A stretch of 64,000 nucleotides of DNA from Blautia hominis (GTDB taxonomy: Bacteria > Bacillota > Clostridia > Lachnospirales > Lachnospiraceae). The position numbers and the translations under genes were made by a program. The notes under the pieces are model-generated. The model was not told the DNA's origin and searched no databases. It worked only from the letters and a program-made list of their open reading frames with translations. This document shows positions 35,521 through 43,492 of this stretch, one piece after another. The DNA lies in assembly GCA_002270465.1 (NCBI GenBank), contig NQOF01000006.1:310001-374000 (forward strand), read 5' to 3'. Position 1 is the first letter of the stretch; every line of letters begins with the position of its first letter.

Positions 35521-36501
35521 ATGGAACGGATCATTATTGATACGGACCCGGGGATAGATGATGCGATGGCCATTCTGCTGGCGGTCAGTGCTCCGGACAA
35601 AATAAAGATTGAAGCTTTGACTACAGTTGATGGGAATACAGATATTGATCATGCCACGCAAAATGCATCCGCTATATTGAAGCTCTGTGGGAGGGAGGAC
35701 ATACCTGTTTATAGAGGAAGAGGGGAACCTCTCAGGGGAAAAGCGGAAATATGTGAAAGTTCTCATGGAGATAATGGACTGGGGGATGTGAAGATTGACA
35801 ATGACAGGATTCCTCTGCAGAGAGAATCCGCAGAAGAATATCTGGTACGCGCAGCACAGGAAAACAAAAATGTACTTACCCTAATGCCTATCGGTCCGCT
35901 GACAAATATAGCTGGAGCTGTGCAGAGAGATGAGAATTTCGTGAAAAATATTAAAAGAATTGTTTTGATGGGGGGAGCAGAACACTGCGGAAATATGTCA
36001 CCAACTGCAGAATTTAATTTCTGGCATGACCCGGAAGCTGCAAAAGTTGTCTTTGAGGCCGGTTTTAAAGAAATTGTAATGGTAGGGCTTGATGTGACGA
36101 GAAAAGCATTCTTGACACCGGCAATGAGAGAACTGCTTTACCAGATAAACACGCCACTTTCCGGATTTATTCATCAGATCACCAGAGTTTACGTTGACAG
36201 TTATTGGGAAAAACTTAAAAATTTGGGGTGTGAACTGTGCGATGTTTTGGCAGCGGCTTATCTCATTGATGATTCCGTTTTAAAATTAAAGGATGCATAT
36301 GTAGAGATAGAGACGGCAGGTCTATGCAGGGGTACATCCGTGGTCTATCCTGTTGAAATATGGAAAGATAAGAAAAAAAACTGTAAAGTTGCATCTGATT
36401 TGGATGTAAAAAGGTTTTTCAGGCTCTTTTTTGAGAAGCAATTTCCGGATCATAAAGAAAGTGCAGCTGCATTGATCGAGCATGAATACAGAGATCAATA
36501 A
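35521..36501 (+). CDS. nucleoside hydrolase (IUNH family)
   Basis: 326 residues. IIIDTDPGIDDAMAIL (residues 4-19) is the calcium-binding motif of inosine-uridine nucleoside hydrolases; TTVDGNTDIDHATQNA, LMPIGPLTNIA and the SPTAEFNFWHDPEAA segment complete the site. It cleaves the N-glycosidic bond of a ribonucleoside to base plus ribose. Cytoplasmic, no signal. AAAGGAAGG precedes the ATG. It is first in the operon behind promoter 1. It is homologous to the enzyme at 37692-38684, and both keep the metal ligands. Confidence 0.92.
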   Translation: MERIIIDTDPGIDDAMAILLAVSAPDKIKIEALTTVDGNTDIDHATQNASAILKLCGREDIPVYRGRGEPLRGKAEICESSHGDNGLGDVKIDNDRIPLQRESAEEYLVRAAQENKNVLTLMPIGPLTNIAGAVQRDENFVKNIKRIVLMGGAEHCGNMSPTAEFNFWHDPEAAKVVFEAGFKEIVMVGLDVTRKAFLTPAMRELLYQINTPLSGFIHQITRVYVDSYWEKLKNLGCELCDVLAAAYLIDDSVLKLKDAYVEIETAGLCRGTSVVYPVEIWKDKKKNCKVASDLDVKRFFRLFFEKQFPDHKESAAALIEHEYRDQ

Positions 36502-36529
36502 AGAAGAAAAGCACTGCTAGTGTACAATG

Positions 36530-36636
36530 TGCACAAGAAAAGCCTTTCGTAAATAGTTTTATTTAACAAAAAAACAAAAGAATGTTGACAGTAGAAAAAA
36601 AGCGATGTACAATACATGCATAGGAAAACACTTTAA
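36530..36636 (+). repeat. promoter cassette, copy 2
   Basis: Gap-free copy of 35294-35400. Identity is highest around the -35, the -10 and the ATACATGCATAG segment after it; the regulatory sites differ more (TTTCGTAAAT in place of TTATCGTAAA). Confidence 0.85.
36585..36613 (+). promoter_or_regulatory. promoter 2 of the nucleoside operon
   Basis: TTGACA (36585-36590), 17 bases, TACAAT (36608-36613). A CG-centred half-operator lies upstream (CG at 36548-36549). Confidence 0.75.
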
Positions 36637-36654
36637 GAAAAACTTTTCTTAAAG
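36631..36654. promoter_or_regulatory. perfect 24-bp palindrome after promoter 2
   Basis: CTTTAAGAAAA (36631-36641), 2 bases, then TTTTCTTAAAG (36644-36654): perfect 11-bp arms about 15 bases past the predicted transcription start. Its left arm aligns with the operator TTTACGAAAA of promoter 1 but has A in place of C. It may be an operator variant or a leader hairpin. Confidence 0.65.
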
Positions 36655-36692
36655 CATGATAACAGAGGAAAGTGGTATGAGAAAGGAGTAAT

Positions 36693-37673
36693 ATGGTAAA
36701 GAAAGAAGCACAGAAGGACTGGGATGAATTTACCAGCTCAAGAGTAGTGGAGAAAAGTAACATTGATAATGCAAAACTTGTTATGAGGCTGCAGAAGCCC
36801 AAAGGTAAAGTGGATGTGGTGATTGATACGGATACTTATAATGAGATTGATGACCAGTTTGCAGTTGCTTATTTGATCAAATCAGATGAAAAGCTTAATT
36901 TAAAAGCAATCTATGCAGCTCCGTTCCACAATGAAAAATCCACTGGTCCTGCAGATGGTATGGAAAAAAGCTATCAGGAAATTATGAATATCCTTACATT
37001 GCTGGAGAGAGACGATTTAAAGCCAAATGTTTACAGAGGCTCAACAGCATACATGCCTTCCGAGACAGAACCGGTAATCTCAGACGCAGCAAAGGATTTA
37101 GCTGAAAGAGCTATGGATTATTCAGAAGAGAATCCATTGTATGTGATCGCGATTGGTGCTATTACCAATGTATCCTCTGCTCTTTTAATGAATCCTGAGA
37201 TCAAAAACAGGATTGTACTTATCTGGCTGGGAGGAAATGCCCTCCACTGGCCTCACAACAGGGAATTCAATCTGTTTCAGGATGTTGCCGGAGCAAGAAT
37301 TGTATTTGGATGCGGTGTTCCTCTGGTTCAGCTTCCGTGTATGGGGGTTGTATCTGCCTTTACGACAAGCGGACCAGAACTGGAATATCATCTTCGCGGT
37401 AAGAATAAGCTCTGCGACTACCTTGTGGATGTGACAACAAAAGAAGCGCTGGAATGCTACGGGGGTTCTACCTGGACAAGACCTATCTGGGATGTTACTG
37501 CTGTTGCATGGCTTCTTGATGGTGACTTTGAGGAGGACTGCCTGATGCACAGTCCTATTCCGGAATATGATGACAGATATGCATTTGACAACAACCGGCA
37601 CTTTATAAAATATGTGTATCACATTAAGAGAGATAATCTTTTTGCAGACTTGTTTGCAAAACTTGCAAAATAG
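36693..37673 (+). CDS. divergent nucleoside hydrolase-like protein
   Basis: 326 residues. The metal motif is the variant VVIDTDTYNEIDDQFAVAYL (about 46-65), longer than the classical DxDPGxDD by two residues; this form defines a separate branch of the hydrolase superfamily. It has an N-terminal helical extension of about 40 residues. VIAIGAITNVSSALLMNPEIK and LGGNALHWPHNREFNLFQDV match the superfamily. The substrate is probably a ribosyl compound different from those of the two neighbours. It has its own promoter copy (36585-36613) and lies 18 nt before the third hydrolase. Confidence 0.82.
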   Translation: MVKKEAQKDWDEFTSSRVVEKSNIDNAKLVMRLQKPKGKVDVVIDTDTYNEIDDQFAVAYLIKSDEKLNLKAIYAAPFHNEKSTGPADGMEKSYQEIMNILTLLERDDLKPNVYRGSTAYMPSETEPVISDAAKDLAERAMDYSEENPLYVIAIGAITNVSSALLMNPEIKNRIVLIWLGGNALHWPHNREFNLFQDVAGARIVFGCGVPLVQLPCMGVVSAFTTSGPELEYHLRGKNKLCDYLVDVTTKEALECYGGSTWTRPIWDVTAVAWLLDGDFEEDCLMHSPIPEYDDRYAFDNNRHFIKYVYHIKRDNLFADLFAKLAK

Positions 37674-37691
37674 AAGAGAGAAAAAAATAAG

Positions 37692-38684
37692 ATGGACAAG
37701 ATACAACTGATTATTGACTGTGATCCGGGTGTGGATGATGCACTTGCGATTATTCTTGCATTGAAGCATCCGGCAATTGAGGTGCTGGCCATATGTTCTG
37801 TTGCAGGAAACGGACATATTGAAACTACAACTCAAAATGGTTTGAAGATTTTATCGCTATGCGATAGAGAAGATATTCCCTTGTATCAGGGAGCAGATAC
37901 AGCAGTGAGCGGCCAACGGCCGGATACGGTGGAGGCATTTGGTGACGATGGACTTGGTGGGTATGCCGGTTCTGTCAAGACGGATAAGAGGCCAGAGAAG
38001 GAACATGCGGTTGATTTTCTTGTGAGGATAGTAAAAGAAAATCCGAAAAAACTTACTATTGCAGCCATTGGGCCATGCACAAATATCGCATCTGCCATCA
38101 GAAAGGATCCTACTTTCGCCGGTAATGTGAAGGAGATCGTTTTGATGGGGGGAGCTAAGTATACCGGCAATGTAAGTCCGGTGGCTGAGTATAACTTCTG
38201 GGCAGACCCCATTGCAGCAAAAGAAGTTTTTAAAGCTGATTTCAGTAAGTGTGTAATGATCGGTCTTGATGTTACAAATAAAATAGCCCTTGACGCACAA
38301 TGCAGAGAATTACTTCGCATTTTCGACACCAGATTATCACGGTTTATATACCATATAACGAAATCAGGTATGGATGAAAATTGGGAGATCAGGTATAAAA
38401 TGTTATCTCCCATGCATGACATATTAACTATCGCATACCTGATCGATGAGAAGGTAGTTTCTTTAAAAGAGTCTAATATTGATATCGTAGAAGATGGAAT
38501 TGCCAGAGGGCAGTCAGTTGTAGATATTGATGGGCATTGGCACGGAGAGAAGTGTAATGCGCTCTATGCAGTGGATGTGGACGTATTGAAATTTTACCGG
38601 TTGTTTTTAACTACAGTTTTTAAAGAACATAAAAAAGAGATAACTGCGTATCTGGAACAGATACCTGGAGAAAAGGAGAGATAA
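37692..38684 (+). CDS. nucleoside hydrolase (IUNH family), second copy
   Basis: 330 residues. LIIDCDPGVDDALAIILAL (about 6-24) is the classical motif; CSVAGNGHIETTTQNGLKIL, IAAIGPCTNIASAI, VLMGGAKYTGNVSPVAEYNFWADP and MIGLDVTNKIAL follow. It cleaves ribonucleosides to base and ribose. It is a clear paralogue of the 35521 gene, presumably with a different base preference. It is followed after 4 nt by the binding-protein gene, so uptake and cleavage are in one transcript. Confidence 0.92.
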   Translation: MDKIQLIIDCDPGVDDALAIILALKHPAIEVLAICSVAGNGHIETTTQNGLKILSLCDREDIPLYQGADTAVSGQRPDTVEAFGDDGLGGYAGSVKTDKRPEKEHAVDFLVRIVKENPKKLTIAAIGPCTNIASAIRKDPTFAGNVKEIVLMGGAKYTGNVSPVAEYNFWADPIAAKEVFKADFSKCVMIGLDVTNKIALDAQCRELLRIFDTRLSRFIYHITKSGMDENWEIRYKMLSPMHDILTIAYLIDEKVVSLKESNIDIVEDGIARGQSVVDIDGHWHGEKCNALYAVDVDVLKFYRLFLTTVFKEHKKEITAYLEQIPGEKER

Positions 38685-38688
38685 GAAT

Positions 38689-40026
38689 ATGAAAACAAGA
38701 AAAGTACTGGCATTGACAGTTAGTGCAGCGATGATAGCGTCTTTGGGTCTCGCAGGATGCGGGAAATCAGGGGATTCAGGAAAAAGTGACAGCAAGACGG
38801 AAGCTAAGGGCGATTCAGACAGCGTGACATTAAAATGGGTCTCTCAGGGACCCGGTGAGGACTCTTGGGAGGGTCTTACAAAACCCATACTGGAAGAATA
38901 TGAAAAAGAAACGGGTGTACATATTGATGCTGAATTTTATTCTTTCAACGATTTATTTGAGGTTATCGAGACAAAAGCAGCAGCAGGAAATGCAGATTTT
39001 GATGTTATGAGCGTCGATGTTACCTATATCGCAAAATATGGTACCAGCGGCTATCTGGAACCACTGGATCAATACTTCACTGATGAAGATAAAGCAAAAT
39101 GGGATGATGCTTCCTACCAGGCAGGAGTCTGGGAGGATACTATGTACGCAGCACCGGAAAACACATCCACACAGGAATTATATTACAATAAAACATTACT
39201 GGATAAGGCAGGCATCACGATCCCCGAAAATGATGAGAATAACCGTCTTACATATGAGCAGGTAGCGGACTTGGCGAAACAGGCCCTGGAAAAATTGGAC
39301 CCGGATGGCACACAGGGATTGATAGGATTTGATTTCCAGCAGGTAAGCCGTGTCTATCAGATGAATATGCTTGCAAATGCCATGGGCGGTAAAAACATCA
39401 GCGATGACGGCTATTCCTTAGACGGTGTTGTGAATACAGAGCCTTGGATCAATGCAATGACATGGTATCAGGGCTTAGTAAATGATGGGATCGCATCCAA
39501 GGGATATGATGCCGACCAGTTGGGTGACCAGTTCTATGCAGGTAAAATGCTGTTTATGGTAGGCGGAACATGGACACCGTCAAGCATGAAGGCAGATGAT
39601 GAGATTGGTTATACTTATGCACCATGTTTTGAGGGATACGAAGATAAAGCAGCTACATCTACAGGAAGTTGGTATTTTGGTATTAATTCCAATTCCAAAA
39701 ATAAAGATGCGGCAGCAGATTTTATTAAATGGTTTACTTTGGAAAAAGGCAGTGATATGTGGCTGGAAACAAATGGAGATGTACCGAGCCGTCTGGACAA
39801 ACAGGATGAGATCAAAAATGACCCGGAAGCTTCTATGGATATGAAGATTGCGGCATATGAAGCTGCAAATACTGCAGTTCCTCGTGCAGTAACACCTGTA
39901 TTCGGTGAGTATTCCACAGTTTTAGACCAGGCATGGGAAGATGTGCGCAACGGAGCGGACGTAAAAGAGACTTTAGACAATGCAATAGAACAGTTTGAAT
40001 CTGCAGTAGCAGCTTATAAAAAGTAA
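38689..40026 (+). CDS. ABC transporter substrate-binding lipoprotein (CUT1, family 1)
   Basis: 445 residues. A lipoprotein signal MKTRKVLALTVSAAMIASLG..LAGC with Cys24, then a Gly/Ser/Lys linker and the two-lobe fold of family 1 solute-binding proteins (VTLKWVSQGPGEDSWEGL, VIETKAAAGNADFDVMSVDV, ENTSTQELYYNKTLLDKAGI, LFMVGGTWTPSSM). It captures the substrate outside the membrane. The locus suggests a nucleoside or ribosyl compound rather than an ordinary sugar; this is inference from neighbours. A hairpin follows the gene, so it is probably made in excess over the permeases. Confidence 0.88.
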   Translation: MKTRKVLALTVSAAMIASLGLAGCGKSGDSGKSDSKTEAKGDSDSVTLKWVSQGPGEDSWEGLTKPILEEYEKETGVHIDAEFYSFNDLFEVIETKAAAGNADFDVMSVDVTYIAKYGTSGYLEPLDQYFTDEDKAKWDDASYQAGVWEDTMYAAPENTSTQELYYNKTLLDKAGITIPENDENNRLTYEQVADLAKQALEKLDPDGTQGLIGFDFQQVSRVYQMNMLANAMGGKNISDDGYSLDGVVNTEPWINAMTWYQGLVNDGIASKGYDADQLGDQFYAGKMLFMVGGTWTPSSMKADDEIGYTYAPCFEGYEDKAATSTGSWYFGINSNSKNKDAAADFIKWFTLEKGSDMWLETNGDVPSRLDKQDEIKNDPEASMDMKIAAYEAANTAVPRAVTPVFGEYSTVLDQAWEDVRNGADVKETLDNAIEQFESAVAAYKK

Positions 40027-40040
40027 TTGACAGTTGATAA

Positions 40041-40072
40041 ATGGCGGTATGCCTTACCCGGCATTCCGCCAT
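40041..40072 (+). promoter_or_regulatory. intercistronic hairpin after the binding-protein gene
   Basis: ATGGCGG (40041-40047) pairs with CCGCCAT (40066-40072), with an inner TATGCC/GGCAT stem and no T run. Such hairpins often protect the upstream mRNA. Confidence 0.7.
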
Positions 40073-40133
40073 CTATGCGAAAAGACCAGGAAAATGAATA
40101 GATAGTCATGACTTAGAAAGATAGGAGGATACT

Positions 40134-40991
40134 ATGGGTGGTATCTATATTAAAAATAAATGGCTTCCGTACCTTTTAATATTGCCGACAATTGTTTTGA
40201 TATGCGTTTTTAAGATTTATCCTATTATAGACAGTGTTATTCAGGGAGTTCTTTCCACGGAGGGCAGTTTTACACTGGATAATTACAAATTACTGTTTGC
40301 TGATAAAACATTTTGGAGTTCTTTGTGGGTCACTCTGAAATTTAATGTCATCATAATTCCACTTCAGATAATCATTGCATTTATCATGGCAATGATGGTT
40401 AATGTCAAAGTACGTGGAATTGAAATATTCAGGACTGTTTTTTATCTGCCGTTCTGTATCTCTTTGACCATAGCAACGGTTATTTGGCAGATGATGCTGA
40501 ATGTCAACAATGGTGTGGTAAACAGTGTTCTCGGAATCTTGGGAATCAGTCCGATTGGTTTTCTTATTGATAAGAAGTGGGCACTTCTATCCATTGTTCT
40601 GATCGCATCCTGGAGAGGCTGTGCTTATTGGATGATGTTTATCCTTGCAGGGCTGAAAGGAATTGACACTGCTGTTTATGAGTCGGCCAAGATTGACGGT
40701 TCGGGATTTTTCAGTACATTATTCAGGATTACAATTCCACTGTTAAAGAATACTCTGCTATTTGTGTTTGTAGCCAATACCACAGCTAATTTCCTGCTTT
40801 TTGCACCTATTCAGATCGCTACAGAAGGCGGTCCTCAGGGAAGCACCAATGTCTTGATGTATGAGGCTTACAAATCTGCGTTTAAATATTCAAACCGTCC
40901 GAGACAGGCTTGTATTGTTACCATCCTTCTCGTGATCGTAATGCTGGTATGTTTTATTCAGAATAAATGTCTGACAGAAAAGGAGGCGTAA
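40134..40991 (+). CDS. ABC sugar-type permease (MalF/UgpA family)
   Basis: 285 residues, six hydrophobic segments. The EAA loop is YESAKIDGSGFFSTLFRITIPLL (about 182-204), the site where the ATPase docks. FLPFCISLTIATVIWQMMLN matches the family. It forms the channel with the next gene product. AGGAGG precedes the ATG, with translation probably from the same operon message as the binding protein. Confidence 0.9.
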   Translation: MGGIYIKNKWLPYLLILPTIVLICVFKIYPIIDSVIQGVLSTEGSFTLDNYKLLFADKTFWSSLWVTLKFNVIIIPLQIIIAFIMAMMVNVKVRGIEIFRTVFYLPFCISLTIATVIWQMMLNVNNGVVNSVLGILGISPIGFLIDKKWALLSIVLIASWRGCAYWMMFILAGLKGIDTAVYESAKIDGSGFFSTLFRITIPLLKNTLLFVFVANTTANFLLFAPIQIATEGGPQGSTNVLMYEAYKSAFKYSNRPRQACIVTILLVIVMLVCFIQNKCLTEKEA

Positions 40992-40995
40992 AGTT

Positions 40996-41844
40996 ATGAC
41001 ACTGAGACAAAAAAGAATTACGAAAAAAGTTGTTATATACATAGTGTTAGTGATTATGACAATTGCGTCCTTATTTCCGATCTTCTTCTGTCTGTCAGCA
41101 TCTCTGAGGACACAGGAAGACTTATTCCAGAACATGTTTCCATTTACGATCAGGTCCCTGATCCCAACAAATATTACCGGCGAGAATTACAGCATTATTT
41201 TTACCAAATATGAGTTCTGGCGTCCGATCATGAACACAATGATCGTTACAGTGGTTTCAATTATTTTTGGATGTCTGATCAACTCCATGGCAGGGTTTGC
41301 GTTTACCTGCTTTGAGTTTAAGGGCAAGAAGATTTTCTATCCGCTTGTTTTGATCTCCTTTATGGTTCCGTTTGAAGCAATTGCAATTCCGTTATATAAT
41401 GTTGCCAACGGACTGGGTATGGTTGATACATATGCAGGTATGATCATACCTGCAATAGCAGATGGATTGGTAACATTTCTGTTTATCCAGTTCTTTAAAG
41501 ATATTCCGCCAAGTCTGGTGGAGGCAGCGCGTGTGGACGGTGCGAAATGGCCAACGATATTTGTAAAAGTTATTATGCCGATCTCCATTCCGGTATTTGT
41601 AACAGCAGGTCTTATGATTTTTATGAATCAATGGAATTCTTATATGTGGCCTCTTTTAGTGGCACGTTCCAAGGAAATCAGAACGATTCAGATTGCCATC
41701 AGCCAGTTTAGCGGAGAGCGTTCCATTCAGTGGACTTATATTTATGCCGGCTCACTGATTTCAGCTATAATTCCAATTTGCCTGTTCCTTCCATTCCAGA
41801 AATACTTTGTTGAAGGTATCACAGCGGGAAGTGTAAAAGGATGA
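40996..41844 (+). CDS. ABC sugar-type permease (MalG/UgpE family)
   Basis: 282 residues, six hydrophobic segments. EAA loop: VEAARVDGAKWPTIFVKVIMPISIPV (about 175-200). PLYNVANGLGMVDTYAGMIIPAIA is typical of MalG-type permeases. It starts 4 nt after the first permease with AAAGGAGG upstream and overlaps the upstream non-coding start region of rbsK. No ATP-binding subunit gene follows, so a shared MsmK/UgpC-type ATPase from elsewhere must energise the pair. Confidence 0.9.
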   Translation: MTLRQKRITKKVVIYIVLVIMTIASLFPIFFCLSASLRTQEDLFQNMFPFTIRSLIPTNITGENYSIIFTKYEFWRPIMNTMIVTVVSIIFGCLINSMAGFAFTCFEFKGKKIFYPLVLISFMVPFEAIAIPLYNVANGLGMVDTYAGMIIPAIADGLVTFLFIQFFKDIPPSLVEAARVDGAKWPTIFVKVIMPISIPVFVTAGLMIFMNQWNSYMWPLLVARSKEIRTIQIAISQFSGERSIQWTYIYAGSLISAIIPICLFLPFQKYFVEGITAGSVKG

Positions 41845-41858
41845 TAGGAGAAAACAGT

Positions 41859-42791
41859 ATGAAGAAAATTTTAGTCATTGGAAGTTTGAATTTGGATATG
41901 ACAGTACAGGTCGACCACACACCCGTTGTGGGGGAGACTATCCTCAGTAATAAGATGGAGATGAATGCAGGAGGAAAAGGGGCTAATCAGGCCTGCGCAT
42001 TAGGGAAGCTGGGAGCTGATGTTATCATGCTGGGGGCTGTTGGGCGGGATATGTATGCAGATATCCAGATGGACAGCCTGAATAAAGCGGGAGTGGATAC
42101 TGCCAGGGTGATCGTCAAGGATGATGTAAGCACCGGTATTGCGTTGATCACAGTCAACAGAGACGGGGATAATAGTATTATTGTAGTCTCAGGCGCAAAT
42201 GCAACCTTGTCAAAACAGGATATAGATGACAATCTGGATGTGATCAAAGAAAGTGATATCGTCATTTTCCAATTGGAAGTGCCTTTGGAAACAGTATGTT
42301 ATGCCGCTGAGATCGCAAAAAAAATGGGGAAGATGGTGATCTTGGACCCGGCTCCTGTGCCAAAAAATTTTCCGGATGAATTATACCGCCATGTAGATAT
42401 CATTAAACCCAACGAAACAGAATTAGGAATGCTGACAGGGATTGATAACCCGGAAGAACATTTGGAAAAGGCAGCTGAGTGTCTAAGAAAAAAAGGAGTC
42501 AAAGATGTAATCGTGACTTTGGGAGAAAAAGGTGTATATCTGGATGATAAGATATCCGGAGCAGAAAGGATACCTGCCATGAAAGTACAGGCCGTGGATA
42601 CAACGGCAGCAGGGGATTCCTTTACCGCAGCACTGGCGATCATGCTTGCTGAAGGAAAAAGTCTGAGGGAAGCGGCAATATTTGCAAATTATGTTTCCGC
42701 TATTGTGGTAACCAGAAAAGGTGCACAGTCCTCCATCCCTACTTTGGAGGAAGTGAAGCGTTATATTGAACAGAAAGAAATGGCTGTGTAA
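41859..42791 (+). CDS. rbsK: ribokinase
   Basis: 310 residues. The start at 41859 has TAGGAG 8 nt upstream; the in-frame ATG at 41841 overlaps the permease end. PfkB motifs: VIGSLNLDMTVQVDHTPVVGET, NAGGKGANQACALGKLGADV and the catalytic VDTTAAGDSFTAAL (about 246-259). It phosphorylates the ribose released by the hydrolases to ribose-5-phosphate. It completes the pathway: uptake, hydrolysis, phosphorylation. It closely resembles the kinase half of the fusion at 33305-35206. Confidence 0.9.
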   Translation: MKKILVIGSLNLDMTVQVDHTPVVGETILSNKMEMNAGGKGANQACALGKLGADVIMLGAVGRDMYADIQMDSLNKAGVDTARVIVKDDVSTGIALITVNRDGDNSIIVVSGANATLSKQDIDDNLDVIKESDIVIFQLEVPLETVCYAAEIAKKMGKMVILDPAPVPKNFPDELYRHVDIIKPNETELGMLTGIDNPEEHLEKAAECLRKKGVKDVIVTLGEKGVYLDDKISGAERIPAMKVQAVDTTAAGDSFTAALAIMLAEGKSLREAAIFANYVSAIVVTRKGAQSSIPTLEEVKRYIEQKEMAV

Positions 42792-42802
42792 AATCATTGC
42801 AT

Positions 42803-42841
42803 AGAAGAAGGGAGCACCGTACAGGTCTGCTCCCTTCTTCT
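42803..42841. terminator. bidirectional terminator after rbsK
   Basis: AGAAGAAGGGAGCA (42803-42816) pairs perfectly with TGCTCCCTTCTTCT (42828-42841). It also serves the converging Spo0A_C gene. Confidence 0.88.
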
Positions 42842-42852
42842 GCTTATTTTTC

Positions 42853-43185
42853 CTAATCCTCTTCTTTATGATTTCTCACATAATATGCAAGCATGGATAT
42901 AAATTCTCCGGTAGTTGGCTTGCGCTGCAGTTCATATCCGGCGATGTGGTTCAGCAGCCCGCGGTTTCCTTCGTTCCAGCAGGTGGTGATGACCGTACGA
43001 AGCGACCGCTCGATTCTGGTGCTGGTGGAATGGAAATGTTTCGCCACATCCGGATATAATTCTTTGGTTATGTAGAGCAGATATTCTTCATTTTTGACTG
43101 CCAGTTCAACTGCATAGATAAGGAAAGAATAGCCCCGATATATGGAGCAGATACCAAGACGGTGAACAAGACTTTCCACGTTCAT
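42853..43185 (-). CDS. stand-alone Spo0A C-terminal DNA-binding domain
   Basis: 110 residues. YRGYSFLIYAVELAV, TKELYPDVAKHFHSTSTRIERSLRTVI, CWNEGNRG and KPTTGEFISMLA match the six-helix sigma-interaction and DNA-recognition domain of Spo0A. No receiver domain is encoded: full Spo0A has about 260-270 residues, and there is no upstream ORF for it. The RBS region reads GGGGGT before the ATG. It may be a transcription factor recognising Spo0A boxes without phosphorylation control, or a competitor of Spo0A. Confidence 0.85.
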   Translation of the reverse strand: MNVESLVHRLGICSIYRGYSFLIYAVELAVKNEEYLLYITKELYPDVAKHFHSTSTRIERSLRTVITTCWNEGNRGLLNHIAGYELQRKPTTGEFISMLAYYVRNHKEED

Positions 43186-43391
43186 AAAATACCCCCTTCA
43201 TTTGTATTATTTTATTAATAATAAGAATAACTTAAAAAGTCATAAAAATATCTGATTAGATAAAAACAGATATTATTCGCTATATAAAGCTATAATTCGA
43301 CAGAATATGACAAAAATACGGTTGATATATTATATACGAAATTAGAACAGGAAAGATTACATAAAGATTTCAAAAGGTTATAAAAAGTTAA

Positions 43392-43420
43392 AAGACAGAA
43401 TCTTTAAAATCTGTTATAAT
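43392..43420 (+). promoter_or_regulatory. promoter of the efflux operon
   Basis: TATAAT (43415-43420) with extended TG (43412-43413) and a weak -35 AAGACA (43392-43397). The 307-base gap 43186-43492 is strongly AT-rich and shows no gene. Confidence 0.55.
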
Positions 43421-43492
43421 TTGTGTAAAGTTGCTTTCACGGGTCTTCTTAACAGACAATAGTTGTATTAAATCATAAACAGGGGGAAATGT

